The notes under the pieces: generated by a model
The model's input: the letters and a program-made list of their open reading frames with translations, nothing else
Database searches by the model: none
What the model was told of the DNA's origin: nothing
Origin: CAWKEY01 sp963848675
GTDB taxonomy: Bacteria > Pseudomonadota > Gammaproteobacteria > Methylococcales > Methylomonadaceae
DNA length: 64,000 nucleotides
Direction: 5' to 3'
NCBI GenBank assembly: GCA_963848675.1
Contig: CAWKEY010000044.1
Span: forward strand, 1-64,000
In this document: positions 25,385 to 35,345 of the stretch, one piece after another
Layout of the letters: every line of letters begins with the position of its first letter
Numbering within the stretch: position 1 is the stretch's first letter
Position numbers and translations under genes: made by a program

Positions 25385-26701
25385 ATGGCTTTTAAAGATT
25401 GGTTTTTCTTTTGGCGGAGTGAAAAAAAGAAACCGGCTGATGACAGATTTTCTGTTCCGGAAAGAGTCTATACGCCCGTTGGTATGCTCAGAATCGGCAT
25501 GTATGTCATTGAGCTGGATCGGCCTTGGCTCGAAACTCATTTTTTGTTTCAAGGCTTTGAAATAAGAACGCCGGCAGAAATACAAGAACTCAAAGAAACT
25601 TGCAATTATGTTTATATCGACACGACCAAGTTAAGAAAACGCAAACCCGTTACTATCGATGGATCAAAAGGAGCTATTAAAAGTTCGGTTTCCTATCCGG
25701 CGCCACCGAAAAAATTAGGTATTTTTGAGGATGAAATCCACCGGGCCAAGGTAACTTACCGTTCAACAGGCGCTCTGGTGTTTGATTTTATGGACCGCAT
25801 TGCCCGCGGAGAGGGCATAGACACCAAGCTGGCCAAACAAGCCGTAGCCGAGTGTGTTAACAGCATTTTGCATTCTCCCGATGCCGCTTTGTGGCTGACA
25901 CAATTGAAAAACAAGGATGAATACACTGCCCAGCACAGTCTTAATGTTTGTATTTTATCGATTGTGTTAGGCCGGCATATCAGTTTGTCAGAAGCCAGTT
26001 TAAATAATGTTGGGCTATGCGGTTTGATGCACGATGTCGGTAAAATGCTGGTTCCACTTAATATACTCAATAAACCCGGCAGGCTGGATGAGGATGAGAT
26101 GAGAATTATGCAGTCCCATACCAGTTTGGGACACGAGCTATTAAAATCCAGCCCCGACATGTATGCCGGTGCCATTGAAGTGGCGCATTCGCATCATGAA
26201 CGCCTGGATGGCAGGGGCTATCCCCGGCAACTTCGCAATATTGACCTGACCACGTTTACCAAAATAGTCACCATTGCCGACCTATACGATGCAATGACCA
26301 GTGACAGAGTCTACCAAAACGGCCGTACCCATCTTGAAGCGACCAAGGTGATGTTTGATTTGATGGGTCAGCATTTGGACGAAACATTGGTTATCAAGTT
26401 TGTGGAAAGTCTGGGGGTTTATCCGCCCGGCTGTTTTGTGGGGATGACCAACGGCGCTGTTGCCTTGGTGATTGAGGGCAATGACCAGCTCAGGCTGCGT
26501 CCCAAGGTTATGTTGCTTCTGGATGAAGACAAAAATCCTGTGCCGGAAAAAATCATTGATCTTTCCTTGTTGCCTGAAGACGTCTTGGGCAATGTCTATA
26601 CCATCAGAGGTATTGTCAAGGCTCACGATTACAATATTGATTCAGCCAAATATTACCAGGATGGCATATTGCAAAGAGGCTTTGTCATGGGAAAACGTTG
26701 A
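25385..26701 (+). CDS. HD-GYP domain c-di-GMP phosphodiesterase
   Basis: A 438-residue cytosolic protein. The N-terminal DUF3391 region (about 25-95, VGMLRIGMYVIELDRPW) is followed by an HD-GYP domain (about 165-340) with HDVGK, a conserved HSHHERLDGRGYP and DLYDAMTSDR. All metal ligands and the GYP triplet are present, so it should hydrolyse c-di-GMP. ATG 25385 is chosen; an in-frame TTG at 25361 would add eight residues. No membrane segment. Confidence 0.9.
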   Translation: MAFKDWFFFWRSEKKKPADDRFSVPERVYTPVGMLRIGMYVIELDRPWLETHFLFQGFEIRTPAEIQELKETCNYVYIDTTKLRKRKPVTIDGSKGAIKSSVSYPAPPKKLGIFEDEIHRAKVTYRSTGALVFDFMDRIARGEGIDTKLAKQAVAECVNSILHSPDAALWLTQLKNKDEYTAQHSLNVCILSIVLGRHISLSEASLNNVGLCGLMHDVGKMLVPLNILNKPGRLDEDEMRIMQSHTSLGHELLKSSPDMYAGAIEVAHSHHERLDGRGYPRQLRNIDLTTFTKIVTIADLYDAMTSDRVYQNGRTHLEATKVMFDLMGQHLDETLVIKFVESLGVYPPGCFVGMTNGAVALVIEGNDQLRLRPKVMLLLDEDKNPVPEKIIDLSLLPEDVLGNVYTIRGIVKAHDYNIDSAKYYQDGILQRGFVMGKR

Positions 26702-26799
26702 AGAGTGCCCCTGTTTGTAGGTTGTCAGGGGTATTTTAGATTTTTATTCAGGCAGTCAGTCCTATAAACTAACGCTGTTTAACACTTCATGAGATTGCA

Positions 26800-28110
26800 A
26801 TGACTGCTCCACAGATTGGCTTTATTAGTTTGGGCTGTCCAAAGGCCCTGGTCGATAGCGAAAGGATATTAACCAAGCTCCGCGCCGAGGGCTATACCAT
26901 TTCAGCGAGTTATCAGGAGGCTGATCTGGTTGTGGTGAATACCTGCGGTTTTATTGATGCGGCGGTAGAGGAGTCGCTGGACAGCATCGGCGAGGCGCTG
27001 GCGCAAAACGGCAAAGTCATCGTTACCGGTTGTCTGGGCGCTCGGGAAGATGAAATCCGGGCGCGGCATCCACAGGTGTTAAAAGTGACCGGCGCGCACG
27101 CGCTGGAAGAAGTCATCGCTTCGGTACACGAGCATGCGCCGCCGCCGCATGATCCTTTCACCAGCCTGGTGCCTCCACAAGGCATAAAGCTGACGCCGCG
27201 GCATTATGCCTACTTAAAAATTTCCGAAGGCTGCAATCATCGCTGCACCTTCTGCATCATCCCTTCCATGCGCGGTGATCTGGTTAGCCGGCCGGTTGAT
27301 GAAGTCATGCTTGAAGCCGAGCGCCTGGCCAATGCCGGCGTTAAAGAACTATTAGTGGTTTCGCAGGATACCAGCGCCTATGGTTTGGACTTGAAATATC
27401 AGAGCTACAACTGGAAAGGGCGCGCAGTCAAAACCCGCTTTTACGAATTAGCCGAGGCATTAGGTGATTTGGGAATCTGGGTAAGAATGCATTATGTGTA
27501 CCCTTATCCGCATGTCGATGAAGTGATTCCGTTAATGGCCGAGGGTAAAATTCTGCCTTATCTGGATATTCCTTTTCAGCATGCCAACAGCCGCATTTTA
27601 AAATTAATGAAGCGTCCGGCGGCCAGTGAAAATAATCTGGAACGCATCAAGACATGGCGGAAAATCTGCCCGGATATAACCCTGCGCAGCACGTTTATTG
27701 TCGGTTTTCCCGGTGAAACCGAGCGGGAATTTGAAGAATTACTGGGTTTTATGAGCGAGGCCCAACTCGATCGAGTCGGCTGTTTTGCCTATTCTCCGGT
27801 CAAAGGCGCAGCTGCCAATGACTTGCCCGGCGCCATTCCCGAAGAACTCAAACAGGAACGTCTGGCGCGCTTTATGGAACATCAGGCGGAAATCAGCGCT
27901 GCACGTTTGCAGCAACGCATAGGCCGGATTGAGACGGTGCTGATCGATGAAGTAGTTGAGGAAGGCGCTGTTGCCAGAAGCAAAGCCGATGCCCCGGAAA
28001 TAGATGGCCAGGTGTTTATCGATGGCGCAAGCCATCTTCAAGCCGGTGATTTTGTCGATGTCGAACTGGAAGAAGCCGATGAACATGATATGTGGGGCCG
28101 TCTGGTTTAA
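26800..28110 (+). CDS. rimO: Ribosomal protein S12 methylthiotransferase
   Basis: RimO adds a methylthio group to an aspartate of ribosomal protein S12. The 436-residue product has the UPF0004 domain with C13, C49 and C78 for the auxiliary 4Fe-4S cluster, the radical SAM motif CNHRCTFC (C145, C149, C152) and a C-terminal TRAM domain (about 370-436). RimO is told from MiaB by the start IGFISLGCPKALVDSE. Single gene, with tRNA-Asp downstream. Confidence 0.95.
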   Translation: MTAPQIGFISLGCPKALVDSERILTKLRAEGYTISASYQEADLVVVNTCGFIDAAVEESLDSIGEALAQNGKVIVTGCLGAREDEIRARHPQVLKVTGAHALEEVIASVHEHAPPPHDPFTSLVPPQGIKLTPRHYAYLKISEGCNHRCTFCIIPSMRGDLVSRPVDEVMLEAERLANAGVKELLVVSQDTSAYGLDLKYQSYNWKGRAVKTRFYELAEALGDLGIWVRMHYVYPYPHVDEVIPLMAEGKILPYLDIPFQHANSRILKLMKRPAASENNLERIKTWRKICPDITLRSTFIVGFPGETEREFEELLGFMSEAQLDRVGCFAYSPVKGAAANDLPGAIPEELKQERLARFMEHQAEISAARLQQRIGRIETVLIDEVVEEGAVARSKADAPEIDGQVFIDGASHLQAGDFVDVELEEADEHDMWGRLV

Positions 28111-28316
28111 CGGTTTTGAACAGGCTTAGGAAGGGCTATAGCCGCGGCTTCTCTTCTTCTACAAATTCCGAAATTTCCTGGGCAAGAAGTCCTTTCAGTG
28201 ATGACTGCGCGTTTGCAAAAGCCGAGCTGTTTAATGAAAGATTCCAGGCGGCATACCGGCTTTTGCTTCGGCCGGTTTATCCGGTGAATAACTCATGCTA
28301 CAAGCCGGAATTAAGC

Positions 28317-28344
28317 TTGACGGATAATGAAAATATTATAGAAT
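28317..28344 (+). promoter_or_regulatory. Promoter of tRNA-Asp
   Basis: TTGACG (28317-28322) and TAGAAT (28339-28344) are 16 bases apart and 14 bases before the tRNA. A GC-rich stretch (GCGCGC) between -10 and the gene is typical for stringently controlled stable RNA promoters. Confidence 0.7.
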
Positions 28345-28358
28345 GCGCGCTCTTAAAT

Positions 28359-28435
28359 GGAGCGGTAGTTCAGTTGGTTAGAATACCGGCCTGTCACGCC
28401 GGTGGTCGCGGGTTCGAGCCCCGTCCGCTCCGCCA
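28359..28435 (+). tRNA. tRNA-Asp (GTC)
   Basis: A 77-base cloverleaf. The acceptor stem GGAGCGG pairs with CCGCTCC, the anticodon stem CCGGC/GCCGG holds CTGTCAC with anticodon GTC (28393-28395), GGTTCGAGC is the T loop region, and CCA is encoded. No integration scar is visible at its 3' end. Confidence 0.97.
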
Positions 28436-28495
28436 TCCCATACAAATTCAAGCGCTTTTGCAAGCGTCCAATAAATCCCCTTCAGGGCATAAAAA

Positions 28496-28535
28496 AACCG
28501 CTGGGTCTTATCGATTAAGATAAAACCTAGCGGTT
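28496..28535. terminator. Hairpin downstream of tRNA-Asp
   Basis: AACCGCTGGGTCTTATC (28496-28512) pairs imperfectly with GATAAAACCTAGCGGTT (28519-28535). An A run precedes it, so on the minus strand it would end in T and work as an intrinsic terminator; on the plus strand the tail is only ATAATTTG. Probably it ends the tRNA transcript. Confidence 0.6.
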
Positions 28536-28876
28536 ATAATTTGCTGCAATGCGATATAACTATTTATCAATTTGGCAGGTGCTTAAATACCCATTCTTCC
28601 TTTCCTACAGTCGAGTAGGTGTGGGGGGAACACAGAATCTGCTTCACATCGCCCCTGTTTATTACCGGAAACCTGGAAAGATAACAACGGCGCATGTATG
28701 AATTAAGCAGTCTGCTGAAAGTCCATGAATAGGCATAGACTAACCAGCCATTTTGTTAAATGAAAATATATCTCATTGATTACTATCTCCGGGTTCTATT
28801 GTAATTACTAAAGCAGTGTTTTAAATAGGTGAAAAGATTTATAGAATGTAAACTTTAGGTTTATAAAGAGACTGCC
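28536..28876. other. Gap upstream of the LysR gene
   Basis: No gene is seen. Near the end TAAAC (28849-28853) and GTTTA (28859-28863) form an inverted repeat 14 bases before the LysR start. That is a plausible operator for autorepression by the LysR protein; the T-N11-A type core is not clear. Confidence 0.35.
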
Positions 28877-29791
28877 ATGGATAAATTAAATAACATGCAG
28901 GTGTTTTGCCGTATCGTTGAGCTGGGGACGTTTGCAGCGGTTGCTCGCGAAATGAGCCTTTCGGCAATGATGATCAGCAAGTATTTATCCCAGCTGGAAG
29001 AATCGCTAGGTGTGACTTTATTAAACAGAACCACCCGACAGCTGAATCTGACGGAGGCGGGGGAGGTTTATTATTACCGTAGTAAACAGTTGTTGGATGA
29101 TTTTCTCGAGCTGGACGAATACACCGCGCAGTTAGGCAGAAATGTAAAAGGCACCTTGAAAATAAGTGCGCCTATCGATTTTGGCGGGCTTTATATGGTG
29201 CCGGCCATTGACGCCTATCAACAGGAAAATCCGGATGTCAAAATTTTAATGACGCTCCACAACAGCCGGGCTAATTTAATGGAGGGTAATTTTGATTTGT
29301 CTATTTTGGTGACGGACAGTCTTGATCTAGGTGTGGTTGCCCGGAAAATTGCCGAAACCCGATTGTGTACCTATGCTTCACCCGGCTACTTGGCCAAAAA
29401 CGGCGAACCTCGGCATATTGATGATTTAAGCGGTCATCGTTGTCTCCATTACATGGATACGCCGCATAGGGATTACTGGGTGTTCAAGGTGAATGGCGAG
29501 GAAACCAAAATCAAAACGAACTGGCATTTTGCCTCCAATAACGGCAGAGCCCTTTGTCAGGCGGCCGCCTTGGGTATGGGCATTACCCAGGCGCCGGCCT
29601 TGTCTGTGGCAAACCATCTGGAGCAAGGCAAATTGGTAGAAATTTTGCAAGATTACAGAATTCCATCATTGGCCATTTATGCTACCTATTTGCAAAGACG
29701 ATTTTTACCTGCGAAATTAACCACCTTTGTGAATTTTCTGCTGCACTATTTTGCAGAAAAACCAATGCCGGGCGAAACAAAACTTTCATAA
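28877..29791 (+). CDS. LysR family transcriptional regulator
   Basis: A 304-residue LysR-type regulator. The winged helix-turn-helix is at residues 1-60 (FAAVAREMSLSAMMISKYLSQ) with LLNRTTRQLNLTEAG, and the effector-binding periplasmic-type fold is at about 90-295. Ligand unknown. It is followed after 13 bases by a TetR regulator and then by a transporter gene, suggesting joint control of that transporter. Confidence 0.92.
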   Translation: MDKLNNMQVFCRIVELGTFAAVAREMSLSAMMISKYLSQLEESLGVTLLNRTTRQLNLTEAGEVYYYRSKQLLDDFLELDEYTAQLGRNVKGTLKISAPIDFGGLYMVPAIDAYQQENPDVKILMTLHNSRANLMEGNFDLSILVTDSLDLGVVARKIAETRLCTYASPGYLAKNGEPRHIDDLSGHRCLHYMDTPHRDYWVFKVNGEETKIKTNWHFASNNGRALCQAAALGMGITQAPALSVANHLEQGKLVEILQDYRIPSLAIYATYLQRRFLPAKLTTFVNFLLHYFAEKPMPGETKLS

Positions 29792-29804
29792 CAACAGCGT
29801 AAAT

Positions 29805-30410
29805 ATGGCAAGACGAAGCGAACACAGTCTGGAACAAATCAGGGATATGGTGCTGAATGCGGCAGAAAGCATCGTTGTCGCACAGGGTTTTTCTTCGTTA
29901 ACGGTACGCAAGATAGCAACTGAGATTGGCTATACCGTAGGCAGCATCTATATGGTATTTGCCAACATGGCGGATTTGATCATGCACCTTAATGCCAGAA
30001 CACTCGATGATATTGCCGGGCAATTGGAGCAGGTAAAAGCATCGAACCCGCAGCAAGCTATTGAGGCGCTAGCTAAAACCTATTTAAGCTATGCCAGCGC
30101 CAATTTTAATCGCTGGCATCTGGTTTTTGAGCACCGTTTACCGGAAGGGGCCAAGATGCCGGTCTGGTATCAGTACAAAGTCGATCATGTGTTCAGCCCG
30201 CTTGAAACCCAGTTTGCCGAACTTGCGCCGCTGCGTGCGGAAATTGACAGAAAACGCGCCGCACGAGCCTTATGGGCTGGCATACACGGCATCTGTGTGC
30301 TGTTTTTAAGCGGAACGCTCGATAGAGTCGGCGTGCATGATGTGGAGGAGAGTGTGGTGTTATTGGTCAGGCATTTTATCCGCGGCTGGGTGGCTTCGGC
30401 AGACCATTAA
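29805..30410 (+). CDS. TetR family transcriptional regulator
   Basis: A 201-residue TetR regulator with its helix-turn-helix at about 28-47 (TVRKIATEIGYTVGSIYMVF) and an all-helical ligand domain resembling the TetR_C WHG type. ATG 29805 is the first in-frame ATG after the LysR stop; a longer frame would overlap LysR. It lies directly before the UMF1 transporter (27 bases) and probably controls it. Confidence 0.9.
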   Translation: MARRSEHSLEQIRDMVLNAAESIVVAQGFSSLTVRKIATEIGYTVGSIYMVFANMADLIMHLNARTLDDIAGQLEQVKASNPQQAIEALAKTYLSYASANFNRWHLVFEHRLPEGAKMPVWYQYKVDHVFSPLETQFAELAPLRAEIDRKRAARALWAGIHGICVLFLSGTLDRVGVHDVEESVVLLVRHFIRGWVASADH

Positions 30411-30437
30411 AACGCGCACACAAATCGGATCGCCGCA

Positions 30438-31826
30438 ATGAATGCCTCACCAAAATTACCGGCAAAAGCTGAAGCCACGCGTAAACCGGATTATGCCGAC
30501 CGTAAGGAATTACTGGCATGGGCGCTATACGACTTTGCCAACTCTGGCTATACCACGGTGGTGCAGACGACGATTTTCAGCACCTTCTTTGTTGGCGTAG
30601 TAGCTGGCAGTGTAGCCGGAATCTCGCCGGGTCTGGCAACCCTGCTATGGTCGCTGTGCCTAGGCATTGCTAATCTCACCGTCATGATCAGTGCGCCGGT
30701 TGTTGGCGCCATTGCCGATTACCGGGCCTGCAAGAAGCGCTTTCTATTGATTTCATCAGCGGGTTGCATCCTGTCCACTGCCTTGTTGGCGCTGGTAGGA
30801 CCCGGCGATATAGTCCTGGGTATGGTGCTGGTCACCCTTTCTGCGATCATGTTTTCGAGTGGTGAAAATCTGATTGCTGCCTTTTTGCCGGAGCTGGTTC
30901 CCGAGCAGAATAGGGGGCGCATATCCGGTTATGGCTGGGGCCTGGGTTATGTTGGCGGACTGCTAACCTTGGCCATTTGTCTGGCCTATATCAACTGGGC
31001 TGGTCAACAAGGCTGGCCTGAATCGGAATCGGTGCCGGTAACCTTATTAATCACCGCTGGCATCTTTGCCTTGACAGCGGCACCGACTTTTCTTTGGCTG
31101 CGCGAGCGTGCGCAGCCTGTGAGGCAAGGCTTGAAGCTGCTGCCGGTGTTGGCCGTCAGCTTTGCCCGGCTGGGGCATACCTTTAACGAAGCCAGGCGGT
31201 TTCGTGATCTGTTCTGGTTTTTGATAACGCTGGCCGTGTATCAGTCCGGTGTGAGTACCGTCATCGTGCTGGCCGCCATCTATGCGCAGCAAGTGATGGG
31301 CTTTGATACTCAGGACCTGATTAAGCTGATCATGGTTATTAATGTCACAGCCGCCATCGGCGCCCTGGTGTGCGGGCAACTGCAAGATCGAATGGGTTCG
31401 GTGCCGACCCTGGCCATTACCCTGTTAATCTGGATAGCCGCTTTGATAACAGCCTTGTTGGCCAGCCAGCCGATACATCTGTGGATGGCCGGCAACATGA
31501 TCGGTTTGGCGATGGGCGCCAGTCAGTCGGTCGGGCGCGCCTTGGTCAGTAAATTTTCGCCGGTTGCGCGGGCTGGCGAGTTCCTGGGCCTGTGGGGTCT
31601 GGCAAACCGGCTTTCGGTGATAGCCGGGCCGCTGAGTTATGGTTTGATCAATTACTGGAGCCAGGGCAATCACCGGCTGTCATTGTTGTCGACGCTCGTG
31701 TTTTTTGTTAGCGGCCTGCTTTTGTTGTTTAAAGTCAATGAAGCACGCGGCAGAGCTGCCGCCAGTATGCCTGAAAAAAATGACTTTTCAGCATCATGTC
31801 ATTCCGAGCAGAGCGAGGAGTCTTGA
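30438..31826 (+). CDS. UMF1 (Atg22-like) MFS transporter
   Basis: A 462-residue inner-membrane transporter with ~12 hydrophobic segments. The N-terminal motif ELLAWALYDFANSGYTTVVQ is the signature of the UMF1/Atg22-like family, some members of which export amino acids in eukaryotes. The bacterial substrate is unknown. The last residues (CHSEQSEES) are not family sequence; they come from translation into a dispersed repeat at 31797-31879. It follows LysR and TetR regulators. Confidence 0.85.
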   Translation: MNASPKLPAKAEATRKPDYADRKELLAWALYDFANSGYTTVVQTTIFSTFFVGVVAGSVAGISPGLATLLWSLCLGIANLTVMISAPVVGAIADYRACKKRFLLISSAGCILSTALLALVGPGDIVLGMVLVTLSAIMFSSGENLIAAFLPELVPEQNRGRISGYGWGLGYVGGLLTLAICLAYINWAGQQGWPESESVPVTLLITAGIFALTAAPTFLWLRERAQPVRQGLKLLPVLAVSFARLGHTFNEARRFRDLFWFLITLAVYQSGVSTVIVLAAIYAQQVMGFDTQDLIKLIMVINVTAAIGALVCGQLQDRMGSVPTLAITLLIWIAALITALLASQPIHLWMAGNMIGLAMGASQSVGRALVSKFSPVARAGEFLGLWGLANRLSVIAGPLSYGLINYWSQGNHRLSLLSTLVFFVSGLLLLFKVNEARGRAAASMPEKNDFSASCHSEQSEES

Positions 31827-31879
31827 ATTCTGTACACATTTGCCAGCGCTTAAGATTTCTCCCGTGGGTCGAAATGACA
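31797..31879. repeat. Dispersed inverted repeat, TGTCATTCCGA type
   Basis: TGTCATTCCGA (from 31797) and TCGAAATGACA (ending 31879) are inverted copies with one mismatch, and the inner GAGGAGTCTT and AAGATTTCTC also pair. When translated it gives the common CHSEQSEES peptide. It overlaps the last nine codons of the UMF1 gene and may serve as its terminator. Confidence 0.75.
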
Positions 31880-31968
31880 GACCAATCAAGCACCTTGTAA
31901 AAAAAACGCTGAATAGTTACGAAAAAAGGAATAAAAAAGACTGCTCGCTTCTGAACGGATTTTATACA

Positions 31969-33159
31969 TTAGTGCCGATCCTCGGCGTCGATTTTCACTA
32001 CCTGCAATTGACTATCTGGAAGGTGCAGCGACACCAAAAAGGTGGCGACAAAAACGAGAGCCCCCAGGGTCAGCATGGAAAAAACCGGATCGGCATGTTG
32101 CGATGCCGCATAGGTGTAGGCGCCCACCGCAGTCAGCATGGTGAGATTCTGAAAAAAGCCCTGCAAGGCGACCGCACTGCCGCTGCCGATGCTTTGTTGT
32201 CCCAGTTCCTGCAAGGCGGCGTTGACAGGAACGATAAACATGCCGCCCATGATGCCGATGAAAAACAGCGTAAAGCGGGCGGGCCAGATGCTCTCGGTCA
32301 GGCTCAGCGTGAAAATGAATACCGCCATCAAATAGGCGGGCGCTCGGGCGCGGCGTAAATGCTCCAGGGGAATCATGCGCGGTACCAGTGCCGAGCCCGC
32401 GATAATGCCGACGGCCAGAAATAAGGTCAGTTCGGCAATTTCCGTGGCATTTTTTGACAACAAAACCGGCGGTGCCCAGGCCACAATAATTACGCGCAAG
32501 GTGGCCGCTGCCGCCCAGAATAAAGAGGCGCCGAGAATAGCGAAGCGGGAACGCGGCGTAGTGAAAAAATGACCTATTTGTCTGCCGAATGCCATGATTT
32601 TGGAGCCGGTGTCAGCGGGCCTGGCAACCTGCACCGGTAAAGATAGCGTGACCAGCGCGGAGACGATAAACAGGCCGATGGCGCCCGCGAGCGCCCAGCT
32701 GATTGAATAGTCGGCCACTTTGGCGCCAATCATCATGCCCAGTAAAATCGCCAGGATGGTTGATCCCTCAATCCAGCTGTTGGCTTTCACCAGAAATTCA
32801 TGGCCCGCCAGCTCAGGCAGAATGCCGTATTTTGCCGGACTGTAAATGGCAGCACCGGCGCCAACCAGGCAATAAGCGAGCAGAGGCTCCACGTTCAGCA
32901 ACAATAATCCGGCGCCTGCGGCTTTAATCAGGTTGGCGATAATTAACACCCTGGATTTGGGATGATGGTCGGCAAAACCACCCACCCACGGCGCCAGCAG
33001 CACAAACGCAATTAAAAAAGCGCTCTGCAAGGCGGGGACATACCAGCTAGGGAGCTGCGTTGATTGCATCACCATGGCAATGACAGCGAACAAAATCGCA
33101 TTATCGGCAAAGGCGGACAGAAACTGTGCAATCAGCAAGGGGTAGATTTGTTTGTTCAT
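31969..33159 (-). CDS. lplT: Lysophospholipid transporter LplT
   Basis: LplT flips lysophospholipids across the inner membrane for re-acylation by Aas. The 396-residue product has ~12 membrane segments, starts with LIAQFLSAFADNAILFA and has GAAIYSPAKYGILPEL, both typical of LplT; length equals that of E. coli (397). It starts 23 bases after the aas stop, so the two form an operon. Confidence 0.9.
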   Translation of the reverse strand: MNKQIYPLLIAQFLSAFADNAILFAVIAMVMQSTQLPSWYVPALQSAFLIAFVLLAPWVGGFADHHPKSRVLIIANLIKAAGAGLLLLNVEPLLAYCLVGAGAAIYSPAKYGILPELAGHEFLVKANSWIEGSTILAILLGMMIGAKVADYSISWALAGAIGLFIVSALVTLSLPVQVARPADTGSKIMAFGRQIGHFFTTPRSRFAILGASLFWAAAATLRVIIVAWAPPVLLSKNATEIAELTLFLAVGIIAGSALVPRMIPLEHLRRARAPAYLMAVFIFTLSLTESIWPARFTLFFIGIMGGMFIVPVNAALQELGQQSIGSGSAVALQGFFQNLTMLTAVGAYTYAASQHADPVFSMLTLGALVFVATFLVSLHLPDSQLQVVKIDAEDRH

Positions 33160-33182
33160 GGCTTTACTTCATGGAAGTGATG

Positions 33183-35345
33183 TCAGTCTTGATCATGATG
33201 GCCTGTCAGCAGGGCAGCCGCAAGCTCGGTCACGGCAGGATAATTAGTCTTGCCTGTTGCCATGACCGGAATGGCATCAACGACCAGGATTTTTTTCGGT
33301 AAAAGGATGTGGGCAACGCCAGGCGATGCCGCCGCCAGAGCGGTGGGGAGTGCATTTTTGTGTGTGGTCAGCAAAATAACCTGTTCGCCTTTTTTGGCAT
33401 CGGGAAGGCTGATGGCGGCATGGTGCGCATCAGGCCAGGCTTGGGCAGCCAATTGTTCGACTGCGGTTAATGAAACCATTTCACCGCTGACTTTGGCAAA
33501 GCGTTTGCTCCGGCCGCGGATACTGATGAAGCCGTCCTCGTCGACATGAACAATGTCGCCGGTATCGTACCAGCCTTTGCCGTACAGGGATTCTGGCGGT
33601 ACCAGTTTGCCGGGATTCGCCGCCAGTAAATAGCCGAGCATGATATTGGGGCCGCGCACATGCAGTTTGCCCGCATCCTCAATGCCAGGTACCGGTTCCA
33701 GACGGTATTCCATATCCGGCATAATTCGGCCTACCGTGCCGGCTTTATAATCCATGAGCGTATTCACCGAGGTGACCGGAGCGGTTTCGGTGGCGCCATA
33801 ACCTTCCAGAATGCGTATGCCGAATTTGTCCGCCCATGTTTGGCGGGTGCTTTCTTGCAGTTTTTCGGCACCGGCTACCACATAGCGCATATTGAAAAAG
33901 TCATAGGCATGGGCCTTTTTGGCATAAGCAGCAAAAAAGGTATTGGTGCCGAACATGATGGTGGCGTTGATTTCATAGGCGATTTCAGGAATGACACTAA
34001 AGTGCAGGGGGGTTGGATAAAAAAAGGTGGTCATGCCGTTAAGTATCGGCAGTATCGTGCCGATCGTGAAGCCAAAGGAATGAAACATGGGCAGAAAATT
34101 CAGCACCACATCCTGGGCATTAAAATTGATGCGGGCTCCGACTTGTTTAAGGTTGGCCAGGATGTTGGCATGGGATAGCACCACGCCTTTAGGCGTGCCT
34201 TCTGATCCGGAGGTAAACAGAACAACGGCGGGGCTGTCGCAGCTGTAACGATTGTGCTTGTACCAGATGTGTGCGGTTTTGCTTTGTATGAGCGCTTTAA
34301 TTTTGTCGGTCCTTGAAATTTGCGCCGCCAGATCTTCCAGATAGACCAGTTTAAACCGCTGGCCTATTTGTTCGGCGTCTGTGTGCAGTTTGCCCATTTC
34401 GATAAAGCGGCGCGAGGTCAGCACTGTTTCTATCTGCGCGGTATGGCAGGCGGAAATCATGCCTGTTGATCCGGTTGAATAGTTGAGCATGGCGGGTACC
34501 CGGCCATGGAGTTGCAAGCCCAGCACCACGCAGAGGGTTTTTGTCGAATTAGGCAAAAATACGCCGACATTTTCTCCGGCGACGGTCAGCTTGGTTAAGA
34601 CATTGCCAATGCCGATGGTGCGGGCGATGAGCGTGTCATAGGATAAGGGTTTGCGCTCCATATCTTCGGCAACGAAATGTTTGCCGCCGTGTATCTTGCG
34701 CGCTTCCAGCAGACCGGCGAAGATGGTTTGCTGGTAATGACTGGTGGCAAACATCATTTCGGTCATGATATCCGACAACACATGGCCGCTGTATTTGCGG
34801 CGCGATTTACCGTGCAAATCCAGGCGTGCGGCAATTTTGGTCGGCGGCAGAATCTGAATGGTAATTTTAGGAAATAAACGCAAACGGACTATATTGCGCA
34901 AATAGGAAAAATGGGTGTATTCGGCGCCGTCAATGCGGATGGGCAGAATGGTCGCGCCGGATTTATCGGCGACCATGCCGGTGCCGTCATAAATTTTCAT
35001 CAATGAGCCGGTCACGGTAATGCGGCCTTCAGGAAAAATAACCGTGCGGGTTTCGTGTTGCAGATGATGAATCAGGTTTTTTAAGGAGATAGGATGCGTA
35101 GGGTCCATCGGGAAAACGCGCGATAACCGTAAAAAAGGTTTTAACCACCAGCGCTGCGAAATTTGGGTATTGATGGCAAAGGTAATGTCATCCGGTAAAA
35201 ATACCCCCAACAGCAAGGGATCGAGAAAAGACGTATGGTTTGATACGATCAAGACGCGATTGCCGGCCTGTTTGTAGTTGTCCAGGCCTCTGATTTCAAC
35301 CTTGTAGATCAAGGTCAGCAGCCAGTGTAAAATTTTTTTCAGCAT
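33183..35345 (-). CDS. aas: Bifunctional acyltransferase / acyl-ACP synthetase Aas
   Basis: Aas re-acylates 2-acyl-glycerophosphoethanolamine at the inner membrane. The 720-residue product (E. coli 719) has an N-terminal PlsC-type acyltransferase with NHTSFLD (HX4D) and FPEGRIT, and a C-terminal AMP-binding domain with LFTSGSEGTPKGV, GYGATE, YDTGD and the catalytic Lys in ATGKTNYPA. GGAGG lies 7 bases before ATG 35345. The next gene is lplT, which supplies its substrate. Confidence 0.92.
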   Translation of the reverse strand: MLKKILHWLLTLIYKVEIRGLDNYKQAGNRVLIVSNHTSFLDPLLLGVFLPDDITFAINTQISQRWWLKPFLRLSRVFPMDPTHPISLKNLIHHLQHETRTVIFPEGRITVTGSLMKIYDGTGMVADKSGATILPIRIDGAEYTHFSYLRNIVRLRLFPKITIQILPPTKIAARLDLHGKSRRKYSGHVLSDIMTEMMFATSHYQQTIFAGLLEARKIHGGKHFVAEDMERKPLSYDTLIARTIGIGNVLTKLTVAGENVGVFLPNSTKTLCVVLGLQLHGRVPAMLNYSTGSTGMISACHTAQIETVLTSRRFIEMGKLHTDAEQIGQRFKLVYLEDLAAQISRTDKIKALIQSKTAHIWYKHNRYSCDSPAVVLFTSGSEGTPKGVVLSHANILANLKQVGARINFNAQDVVLNFLPMFHSFGFTIGTILPILNGMTTFFYPTPLHFSVIPEIAYEINATIMFGTNTFFAAYAKKAHAYDFFNMRYVVAGAEKLQESTRQTWADKFGIRILEGYGATETAPVTSVNTLMDYKAGTVGRIMPDMEYRLEPVPGIEDAGKLHVRGPNIMLGYLLAANPGKLVPPESLYGKGWYDTGDIVHVDEDGFISIRGRSKRFAKVSGEMVSLTAVEQLAAQAWPDAHHAAISLPDAKKGEQVILLTTHKNALPTALAAASPGVAHILLPKKILVVDAIPVMATGKTNYPAVTELAAALLTGHHDQD

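Noticed and set aside
28359..28435. tRNA-Asp as an integration site of an island
   Set aside because: No integrase is adjacent and no direct repeat of the tRNA 3' end is seen downstream.
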